A stretch of DNA of 5,413 nt from Bacteroidales bacterium (GTDB lineage Bacteria; Bacteroidota; Bacteroidia; Bacteroidales; VadinHA17), in NCBI GenBank assembly GCA_017882245.1, contig JADGPV010000196.1, positions 1-5,413 on the forward strand. Reading direction: 5' to 3'. The stretch's first letter is position 1. Every line of letters begins with the position of its first letter. Both the position numbers and the translations under genes were made by a program. Positions 1-5,413 of this stretch are shown one piece after another. Under the pieces are notes generated by a model. The model was not told the origin of the DNA and searched no databases. It worked only from the letters and a program-made list of their open reading frames with translations.

Positions 1-1157
1 TCGTCTGTTGTGACCACAATGACTTTAGCTTTTGATGAAGGTGTCGAGATCAGCTGGTCTCTTCCCTTTGTTGCCCGGTTAATCTCATCATCAATCTCAA
101 TCCCCAGAAACTCCATTCCGGTGCAGATCATCTTCCTGGCATTGCAGTCATTCTCGCCAACACCCGCAGTGAATACAAGCAAATCGAGACCATTCATGGC
201 TGCGACATATGCACCGATGAACTTTTTTATCTTATAGGCATACATGTTCAGGGCCAGGATAGCCTTCGGGTTGCCTTCGCCGGCAGCTGCCTCGAGGTCA
301 CGCATATCAGATGAGAGTTGTGATATGCCGAACACGCCACTTTTCTTGTTGATCAGATTACTTACTCCTCCAACACTAAGCTCCTCTTTATCAGCCAGAT
401 AAAGCAGCACGCCAGGGTCCACCTCACCGGTGCGCGTACCCATAATCAAGCCGTCAACGGGAGTAAATCCCATGGAAGTGTCAATTGATTTGCCGTGTTC
501 TATAGCCGTGATGGAGGCGCCGTTGCCAAGATGGCAGGTGATTATCTTTGTATTGCTATAGTCCATATTCAATAATCTGCAGGCCTTTTCCGCGACAAAT
601 CTGTGACTGGTGCCATGGAAACCATATTTGCGGATCCCGTATTTTTCATAATATTCATAAGGAATTGCGTACATGAATGCATAATCAGGCATTGTCTGAT
701 GGAACGAGGTGTCAAAGACAGCTACCTGGGGTATGCCCGGAAGCAGTTTCTCGCATGACAGGATGCCTTTCAGGTTTGCAGGATTGTGCAAAGGGGCCAA
801 CTCACTGCATTTCTCAATATCCCTTTTGACAGCGCTGTCAATAAGCACCGATTCCTTGAAGTTTTCGCCCCCCTGTACAACTCTATGCCCTACTGCCTTT
901 ATCTCGCGGATGTCTTTAATAACGCCGTGCTCCGGATTAACGAGTGCTTCCATCACCATATTGATCCCTACAGTATGATCGGGAATGTCCAGAATAACCT
1001 TATAAGGGTCCTTCCCTGCAGGCTTATGCGTGAGTATTCCGTCAGTGAGACCGATGCGTTCCAGAAGGCCTTTGGCAAGAACCTCAGAACCGTCAGACAT
1101 ATTAAACAGCTGGTACTTTATGGAGGAGCTGCCGCAGTTAAGAACAAGGATCAACAT
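1..1157 (-). CDS. ackA: Acetate kinase, C-terminus cut by window edge
   Basis: Acetate kinase interconverts acetyl phosphate + ADP and acetate + ATP in the cytoplasm, the ATP-yielding last step of the Pta-AckA pathway. My minus-strand translation gives 385 complete codons without a stop. The family is usually about 400 residues, so only about 15 are missing. The start is firm: the protein opens MLILVLNCGSSSIKYQLF, the standard ASKHA-fold N-terminus with Asn7, Ser10 and Ser12. Further family motifs are GHRVVQGGE (90-98, Arg92), APLHNP (121-126, His124), FDTSFH (148-153, Asp149), GFHGTSHR (179-186, His181), HLGNGAS (209-215), MGTRTGEVDPG (239-249, Arg242), FTAGVGEN (329-336) and ISTPSSKAKVIVVTTD at the edge. 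The matches to Methanosarcina active-site residues are from memory. The expected metal-binding Glu lies at or just beyond the edge. Residue 95 is Gln where His is usual. There is no Shine-Dalgarno sequence; the gene starts 12 bp after pta stops, so it is probably co-transcribed with pta. Identity is very secure. Confidence 0.97.
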   Translation of the reverse strand, partial: MLILVLNCGSSSIKYQLFNMSDGSEVLAKGLLERIGLTDGILTHKPAGKDPYKVILDIPDHTVGINMVMEALVNPEHGVIKDIREIKAVGHRVVQGGENFKESVLIDSAVKRDIEKCSELAPLHNPANLKGILSCEKLLPGIPQVAVFDTSFHQTMPDYAFMYAIPYEYYEKYGIRKYGFHGTSHRFVAEKACRLLNMDYSNTKIITCHLGNGASITAIEHGKSIDTSMGFTPVDGLIMGTRTGEVDPGVLLYLADKEELSVGGVSNLINKKSGVFGISQLSSDMRDLEAAAGEGNPKAILALNMYAYKIKKFIGAYVAAMNGLDLLVFTAGVGENDCNARKMICTGMEFLGIEIDDEINRATKGRDQLISTPSSKAKVIVVTTD

Positions 1158-1169
1158 TATTGTAAGTCG

Positions 1170-2177
1170 TTATTTATTTATACCTGCCGCCTGATTCGCA
1201 GCAATAGCAATTACGTTAATTATGTCACTTACCGAGCAGCCCCTTGAAAGGTCGTTAATCGGTGCTGCCATACCCTGTAAAATCGGGCCGATAGCCTGGG
1301 CATGTGCAAGGCGCTCAACGAGCTTATATGCAATATTGCCGCATTCAAGGTTCGGGAAGATCAGCACATTTGCTTTACCTGCGATCTTGCTGCCGGGAGC
1401 CTTTCTCTGGCCAATAGATTCGATGAGAGCTGCGTCAGCCTGCAGCTCACCTTCGAACATGAACTCAGGAGCCATCTCCTTGGCCAGCTTCGTGGCGCTG
1501 ACAACCTTATCCACCATCTCATGTTTTGCACTTCCCATAGTTGAGAAGCTAAGCAGTGCGACCTTCGGTTCAACGCCAACCAGGGTTTTTGTTGTACGAG
1601 CCGTGCATACAGCTATTTCAGCGAGTTCTTTGTCAGTGGGATTCGGATGAACGGCCCCGTCAGCAAAGACAATAACCCCGTCAGCACCAAACTCCTTGTC
1701 TTTCAATATCATGATGAATGCGCCCGAGACAACAGAGATGCCCGGTGCGGTTTTTACTATCTGTAAAGCAGGTCTCAGGACATCACCGGTCGTGTTGCGC
1801 GCTCCGGCTACCTCACAGTCAGCGTCACCGTTCTTTATCATCATTACTCCAAGATACAGAGGATCTTCTATGAGTCTGGATGCCTCCTCCCTGGTCAGTC
1901 CTTTGCTTTTGCGCAGCTCAACCATCAGATCAATGTATTTATCCTTCATCGGATGACTTACCGGATTGATGATGGCAGCCCTGTCGATATTCTTTAGCCC
2001 GAGCCTGTCTGCCAGAGCCCTGATCTCTGCAGGGTCTCCCAGAAGAGTTACGCGTGCCAGGCCTTCAGCTATAACGGCATCTGCCGCCTGAATGGTTCTT
2101 TCTTCGGTTCCTTCGGGTAATACAACTCTTTTGTTATACCTTCTGGCATTCATTCTGATCTTCTCGAGCAATTCCAT
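1170..2177 (-). CDS. pta: Phosphate acetyltransferase, complete
   Basis: This cytoplasmic enzyme interconverts acetyl-CoA + phosphate and acetyl phosphate + CoA, feeding acetate kinase encoded just downstream. It has 335 residues, the usual size of the short single-domain class, without the N-terminal extension of enterobacterial Pta. Family signatures run the whole length: VVLPEGTEER (18-27), AGARNTTGDVLRPALQIV (124-141), VFADGAVHPNPTDKELAEIA (170-189), ALLSFSTMGSAKHE (207-220), GELQADAALIESIGQRKAPG (243-262), KANVLIFPNLECGNIAYKL (268-286) and INDLSRGCSVSDI (307-319). Arg89, Arg135, Ser311, Arg312 and Asp318 align, with a constant offset of two, to the CoA-binding and catalytic Arg87, Arg133, Ser309, Arg310 and Asp316 I remember from Methanosarcina thermophila Pta. 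The ATG at 2177 gives a normal N-terminus but has no Shine-Dalgarno sequence, only an A/T-rich leader. The protein is intact, without frameshift. A phosphate butyryltransferase is the nearest alternative, but the adjacent ackA and these motifs favour Pta. Confidence 0.97.
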   Translation of the reverse strand: MELLEKIRMNARRYNKRVVLPEGTEERTIQAADAVIAEGLARVTLLGDPAEIRALADRLGLKNIDRAAIINPVSHPMKDKYIDLMVELRKSKGLTREEASRLIEDPLYLGVMMIKNGDADCEVAGARNTTGDVLRPALQIVKTAPGISVVSGAFIMILKDKEFGADGVIVFADGAVHPNPTDKELAEIAVCTARTTKTLVGVEPKVALLSFSTMGSAKHEMVDKVVSATKLAKEMAPEFMFEGELQADAALIESIGQRKAPGSKIAGKANVLIFPNLECGNIAYKLVERLAHAQAIGPILQGMAAPINDLSRGCSVSDIINVIAIAANQAAGINK

Positions 2178-2214
2178 TGTAAATCAATAATTTAGTTAAG
2201 TAATCACGATGGGT

Positions 2215-2245
2215 TAAAAGTACAAAAAAAGTGTTATAGCACAAT
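2215..2245 (-). promoter_or_regulatory. Candidate Bacteroidetes-type promoter for pta-ackA
   Basis: Reading the minus strand, ATTG (2245-2242) is followed after 19 bp by TACTTTTA (2222-2215). The Bacteroidetes primary-sigma consensus is TTTG, 19-21 bp, TAnnTTTG, so each element misses one base while the spacing fits. Transcription would begin near 2208 and give a leader of about 30 nt before the pta ATG. The region is very A/T-rich, so chance matches are easy. This is inferred from pattern only. Confidence 0.4.
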
Positions 2246-2256
2246 TGTTACATATA

Positions 2257-2268
2257 TGATTATAATCA
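2257..2268. promoter_or_regulatory. Perfect 12-bp palindrome, possible FNR/CRP-family operator
   Basis: TGATTATAATCA is a perfect inverted repeat in the divergent intergenic region. It reads as TGAT-N4-ATCA, the inner core of the FNR site TTGAT-N4-ATCAA, and differs from that consensus only at the outermost base on each side (A and G). Its centre would lie about 54 bp upstream of the inferred pta start site and about 90 bp upstream of that of the plus-strand gene. Such positions suit an activator of the Crp/Fnr family. Binding by any regulator is inference, and the A/T-rich context raises the chance rate. Confidence 0.4.
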
Positions 2269-2338
2269 GGATTTAAATATTTTAGATACTTTTTTTTCAA
2301 AATGGTCCTTAAAGGGATGGGCTGTGAGTGCAATTCTA

Positions 2339-2346
2339 TATTTTTG
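2339..2346 (+). promoter_or_regulatory. Candidate -7 element (TAnnTTTG) for the 2-hydroxyacid oxidoreductase gene
   Basis: TATTTTTG matches the Bacteroidetes -7 consensus TAnnTTTG exactly and ends 19 bp before the ATG at 2366. It would imply a very short leader of roughly 10-14 nt. No good TTTG -33 element lies 19-21 bp upstream, where the sequence is GGGATG, so the promoter assignment is weak. Confidence 0.35.
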
Positions 2347-2365
2347 ACCAGATAATTTACGGCAG

Positions 2366-5311
2366 ATGCAGATTAATTTTACGGTGAGAGACCTGGAGGA
2401 TCTCAAAGCTTCATGTATTGGCGAAATGAGGATTGACAGAGCCTCAAAGCTTATGTATGCCACTGATGCCTCTATATACCGTGAAGAACCTTGTGCTGTC
2501 TTTTATCCTGCAGGCACTGATGACCTGAAAGAGATACTGTCATTTGCTGTAGCTCATGAAGTAGGGATCATTCCGAGGGCTGCCGGTACTTCCCTGGCAG
2601 GCCAGGTAGTAGGATCCGGAATAGTGGCTGACATGTCGCGCCATTTCGGGCGTATAATAGAGATAAACAAGACCGAAAAATGGGTAAGGCTTGAACCTGG
2701 CGTGGTTCCGGATGAGCTGAATGCAGTCCTGAAAAACGAAGGACTTCTCTTCGGTCCTGAAACATCCACATCCAACAGGTGTAATATCGGCGGTATGATC
2801 GGCAACAACGGATGCGGATTGCATTCAGTCGTTTACGGTTCTGTCAGGGATCATATTATCGAGGTGAAAGCTATACTACACGATGGTGCTGAGACGGTTT
2901 TCGGTCCTTTAACCCCTGAAGAATTCACCCGGAAGTGTTCTCTGGCCGGAGCCGAAGGCAATATTTACAGAGAAATAAGAAGCATGATGGACGATAAGGT
3001 CAACAGAGATTCCATCATGAATGATTATCCGGAAAAAAACATCCCCAGGCGGAACACCGGCTATGCCCTGGATGACCTGCTTTACAGTGAGCCATTCACG
3101 CCCGGAAGCGGAAAGCCTCTTAATCTTGCAAGGCTGATAGCCGGATCAGAGGGTACACTGGCTATTGTCACGGAGGCTAAGCTTGGCCTTGTTCCCCTGC
3201 CTCCTCCGGTCAAAGCTCTTTCCTGTGTACATCTGCGTAGCCGGAATGAGGCATTTGCGGCTAATCTCATCGCCCTCAAACATAAGCCATGGGCTGTGGA
3301 ACTGATGGATCAAAGAATATTGGCTCTCGCTGACAAGGTTGAAGGACAGAAGAGGAACAAGTTCTTTATTGAGGGTGATCCCGGTGCATTGCTTCTTGTG
3401 GAATTCTGTGCCATTCAGGCAGATGAGATTAAGGCAATTGCTGCTGCCATGGAATCTGAGATGAGATCAGAGGGACTGGGATATGCTTTTCCCATTATGT
3501 GGGGAGGCGATGTTAAGAGAGTATGGGACCTGCGCAAAGCAGGTCTCGGAATTCTGTCAAACATACCCGGCGATGCCAAACCCATTTCTCTCATCGAAGA
3601 CTGTGCAGTTGCTGTGGAGAAGCTGGGCGACTTCGTGACTGATATAGAAGAGATGCTTGCTTCGTACGGGAAAGAATCTGTTTATCATGCACATATAGGG
3701 ACTGGTGAGCTGCATATCAGACCGCTTATAAACCTGAAGGATCCTGAGGAAGTTAAGCTGCTGCGCACGATCGGCGAGAAGACCGCCGTCATAGTGAAAA
3801 GGTACAAAGGATCAATGAGCGGTGAACATGGCGATGGCCGCCTCAGGGGCGAGTTCATACCTATAATCATTGGAGAGCATAACTATCTTCTGAACAAGAA
3901 GATAAAGAGTTGCTTCGATCCTCATGGCATCCTTAATCCGGGGAAGATTGTCCATACACCTCCAATGGATACATCACTGAGATATGTTCCCGGCAGGCCA
4001 ACTCCTGATCTCGCGACATGGTACGATTTTTCAGCTGAAGGCGGTGTGGTAAGGGCTGCTGAGAAGTGCAACGGGTCAGGTGACTGCCGGAAGAGCAGCG
4101 TCATCGGAGGCACGATGTGCCCCAGCTACATGGCAACAGGTGATGAACGTCTTACTACCAGGGCAAGGGCTAATATCATCAGGGAGATGCTCTATTCAGA
4201 AAAGCATAACCCCTGGGACAGCAGGGAGATGTATGAAATCCTTGATCTCTGTCTTGCGTGCAAGGGATGCAAGAGCGAATGCCCTTCAGGGGTTGATATG
4301 GCCAAACTGAAATCGGAATTCCTTCAGCATTATAATGACTGTAACCGGCCAACCCTGCGAAGTATGCTTATTGCCTCCCTCCCGCAGATTTACAAACTGT
4401 TTTCCTTTATGCCCGGTATCTTTAACCTCTTTGCATCAAACAAACTTACTTCATTGACCATCAAAAAGATAACCGGATTTGCCCCTTCCCGCAGCATACC
4501 TCTGCTTGCTCCGGTCACCTTCAGAAGATGGCTGAAAGAGAACCTTTCCGGTCTTAATCCTGCCCGACCCATTGGTGAGCTTTACCTCTTTGCAGATGAA
4601 TTCACAAACCATAATGATACCCTGGCAGGCATCAGCGCAGTCAAGCTGCTGACCGGACTGGGTTACAGGGTTCTGACGGTAAAGCATTCTCCAAGCGCCA
4701 GAACATACATATCCAAAGGATTTCTGCGCAATGCGAAGAAACTGATAGTAAATAACATTGAGGTCTTTGCACCGCTTATTAATAAAGACACACCGCTTGT
4801 GGGTATTGAACCTTCCGCTGTGCTTGGTTTCAGGGATGAGTTCCCGGACCTGGCGGGCGAAGACTACCGTAGTTTAGCTATGAGGATTGCAGAGAATACG
4901 CTATTGTTAGAGGAGTTCCTGATCAGGGAATTCAAAAAAGGAAAGATATCGCGTGACATGTTCAGCAGTGACAGTACTGAAGTGCTTGTCCACGTTCACT
5001 GCCAGGAAAAAGCCATAACTACTTCAGAGCCACTCATTCAGGCACTGAGTATTCCTTCAGGCTTCAGTGTCAGGGAGATACCGTCAGGATGCTGTGGTAT
5101 GGCCGGCGCCTTTGGCTATGAAAAGGAACACTTCGATCTATCACAGAAAGTAGGTGAGCTTGTTCTTTTCCCTGATGTCAGGGCGGCATCGAAAAATGTA
5201 ATTATAACTGCACCCGGGACAAGCTGCAGGCACCATATAAAGGATGGGACGGGCAGGATTGCCTTGCATCCGGCGGAGGTGCTTTATGCTGCGCTCAAGT
5301 CGAAAGTCTGA
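2366..5311 (+). CDS. FAD-linked 2-hydroxyacid dehydrogenase fused to iron-sulfur/CCG electron-transfer module
   Basis: This 981-residue protein joins a GlcD/D-lactate dehydrogenase-type flavoprotein to a GlcF-type iron-sulfur module, the build of YdiJ-like enzymes (about 1000 residues). It should oxidise a D-2-hydroxyacid to the 2-oxoacid and pass electrons from FAD through Fe-S centres to a quinone or other carrier. The FAD-binding domain spans about 40-280: PRAAGTSLAGQ (70-80), GPETSTSNRCNIGGMIGNNG (130-149), AGSEGTLAIVTEAKLG (259-274). The FAD-oxidase C-terminal domain spans about 285-530. Its HIGTGELH and SGEHGDG supply His443, His450 and Glu487 as likely metal ligands and His488 as likely catalytic base. 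Cys568, Cys574 and Cys585-Pro form a first Fe-S site; C-x2-C-x2-C-x3-C (629-639) is a classical 4Fe-4S motif. The last domain keeps Cys879, CCGMAG (909-914) and SCR (Cys954), but the earlier CCG half (about 736-825) has no cysteine. There is no signal peptide or clear membrane helix; a hydrophobic stretch at 667-690 might be peripheral. The ATG is the first after an in-frame TGA at 2345. The substrate (D-lactate, glycolate or D-2-hydroxyglutarate) cannot be decided from sequence. Confidence 0.93.
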   Translation: MQINFTVRDLEDLKASCIGEMRIDRASKLMYATDASIYREEPCAVFYPAGTDDLKEILSFAVAHEVGIIPRAAGTSLAGQVVGSGIVADMSRHFGRIIEINKTEKWVRLEPGVVPDELNAVLKNEGLLFGPETSTSNRCNIGGMIGNNGCGLHSVVYGSVRDHIIEVKAILHDGAETVFGPLTPEEFTRKCSLAGAEGNIYREIRSMMDDKVNRDSIMNDYPEKNIPRRNTGYALDDLLYSEPFTPGSGKPLNLARLIAGSEGTLAIVTEAKLGLVPLPPPVKALSCVHLRSRNEAFAANLIALKHKPWAVELMDQRILALADKVEGQKRNKFFIEGDPGALLLVEFCAIQADEIKAIAAAMESEMRSEGLGYAFPIMWGGDVKRVWDLRKAGLGILSNIPGDAKPISLIEDCAVAVEKLGDFVTDIEEMLASYGKESVYHAHIGTGELHIRPLINLKDPEEVKLLRTIGEKTAVIVKRYKGSMSGEHGDGRLRGEFIPIIIGEHNYLLNKKIKSCFDPHGILNPGKIVHTPPMDTSLRYVPGRPTPDLATWYDFSAEGGVVRAAEKCNGSGDCRKSSVIGGTMCPSYMATGDERLTTRARANIIREMLYSEKHNPWDSREMYEILDLCLACKGCKSECPSGVDMAKLKSEFLQHYNDCNRPTLRSMLIASLPQIYKLFSFMPGIFNLFASNKLTSLTIKKITGFAPSRSIPLLAPVTFRRWLKENLSGLNPARPIGELYLFADEFTNHNDTLAGISAVKLLTGLGYRVLTVKHSPSARTYISKGFLRNAKKLIVNNIEVFAPLINKDTPLVGIEPSAVLGFRDEFPDLAGEDYRSLAMRIAENTLLLEEFLIREFKKGKISRDMFSSDSTEVLVHVHCQEKAITTSEPLIQALSIPSGFSVREIPSGCCGMAGAFGYEKEHFDLSQKVGELVLFPDVRAASKNVIITAPGTSCRHHIKDGTGRIALHPAEVLYAALKSKV

Positions 5312-5328
5312 AAGTCTAAAGTCTAAAG
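5303..5328. repeat. Short AAAGTCT tandem repeat over convergent gene ends
   Basis: AAAGTCTG (5303-5310) is followed by AAAGTCT (5311-5317), AAAGTCT (5318-5324) and a partial AAAG (5325-5328). An imperfect AAGTCG (5297-5302) precedes them. The array supplies the TGA stop (5309-5311) of the plus-strand oxidoreductase and the TAG stop (5325-5323) of the probable minus-strand gene. The array is directly visible; its function is unknown, and it may be a slippage product or one copy of a dispersed genomic repeat. Confidence 0.8.
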
Positions 5329-5413
5329 CAGGGCGAAGGGATCTGCATCACGCCAGACGGGCATGTCTGCCCGGTAACTGTCAATAGCTTCCCTGAAGAG
5401 GACAGCAGAGACA
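5323..5413 (-). CDS. Probable C-terminal tail of unidentified convergent gene (partial)
   Basis: Read from the right edge on the minus strand, one frame stays open for 29 complete codons and then meets TAG at 5325-5323. The tail ends RADMPVWRDADPFALL, with the mix of charged, aromatic and hydrophobic residues expected of a real protein C-terminus. The other open minus frame gives an unconvincing Ser/Cys-rich tail. If real, the gene converges on the oxidoreductase with 11 bp between stop codons, both within the AAAGTCT repeat. I do not recognise the family, and 29 residues are too few to name a function. A 90-base open stretch can also occur by chance. Confidence 0.4.
   Translation of the reverse strand, partial: VSAVLFREAIDSYRADMPVWRDADPFALL

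Noticed and set aside
786..1247. Plus-strand open frame of 153 codons opposite ackA
   Set aside because: It lies antisense to strongly motif-supported acetate kinase and reaches into the end of pta. Its translation shows no recognisable domain, so it is a shadow of ackA codon structure.
1222..1650. Plus-strand open frame of 142 codons opposite pta
   Set aside because: It is fully antisense to the intact pta coding region; the translation is Ala/Ser-rich without family features, as expected of a reverse-frame shadow.
2241..2278. Several 8-bp palindromes (ACAATTGT, CATATATG, ATTTAAAT) as operators
   Set aside because: Eight-base palindromes made mostly of A and T are expected by chance in this A/T-rich spacer. 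Only the 12-bp TGAT-N4-ATCA site stands out.
2266..2463. Minus-strand 65-codon open frame between pta and the oxidoreductase
   Set aside because: Half of it overlaps the N-terminal coding region of the oxidoreductase, it would cover the candidate plus-strand promoter, and the product has no recognisable features.
4066..4840. A frameshift or split between the flavoprotein and iron-sulfur parts
   Set aside because: The frame is open from 2366 to the TGA at 5309-5311, with family motifs in the expected order, so it is a natural fusion, not two joined or broken genes.
5358..5373. Hairpin CGGGCA-TGTC-TGCCCG as a terminator
   Set aside because: The 6-bp stem is perfect, but no T-run follows on either strand, and it falls within the probable minus-strand coding tail. 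It is too weak to call a rho-independent terminator.
1..5413. A new defence, mobile or secretion system in the window
   Set aside because: All sequence is accounted for by three recognisable metabolic genes, one short divergent spacer and a small repeat-containing junction. No transposase, integrase, CRISPR-like array or toxin-antitoxin pair is visible.

Overview
The window looks like ordinary bacterial chromosome with a central-metabolism theme. The likely source is an anaerobic or facultative member of the Bacteroidetes. That is an inference from three things. None of the three visible start codons has a Shine-Dalgarno sequence. The leaders are A/T-rich and carry candidate promoters of the Bacteroidetes -7 type (TAnnTTTG). 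The protein family types also fit, including the GSAKHE variant in Pta. No rRNA, tRNA, CRISPR array, insertion sequence or phage gene was seen.

Layout. Bases 1-1157 (minus) hold acetate kinase (ackA), cut at the left edge with only about the last 15 residues missing. Bases 1170-2177 (minus) hold a complete phosphate acetyltransferase (pta), 12 bp upstream of ackA and clearly in the same operon. Bases 2178-2365 are a divergent, A/T-rich intergenic region. It has a candidate promoter for each side and a perfect 12-bp palindrome, TGAT-TATA-ATCA, that resembles the core of an FNR/CRP-family operator. Bases 2366-5311 (plus) encode a 981-residue fusion of an FAD-dependent 2-hydroxyacid dehydrogenase (GlcD/D-lactate dehydrogenase type) with an iron-sulfur, CCG-domain electron-transfer module (GlcF type). 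A short AAAGTCT tandem repeat covers its stop codon. Bases 5323-5413 (minus) probably hold the C-terminal tail of an unidentified convergent gene whose stop codon lies in the same repeat.

How the genes could work together (inference). The flavo-iron-sulfur enzyme would oxidise a D-2-hydroxyacid such as D-lactate, glycolate or D-2-hydroxyglutarate and pass electrons to a quinone or other carrier. If lactate is the substrate, the pyruvate formed can become acetyl-CoA, which Pta and AckA convert to acetate with one ATP. The head-to-head arrangement and the shared palindrome make coordinated redox control plausible but unproven.

I found no convincing undescribed system. The points most worth a second look are the missing cysteines in the first CCG half of the fusion protein, the FNR-like palindrome, the repeat that supplies stop codons to two convergent genes, and a His-to-Gln change in a strongly conserved acetate kinase motif.
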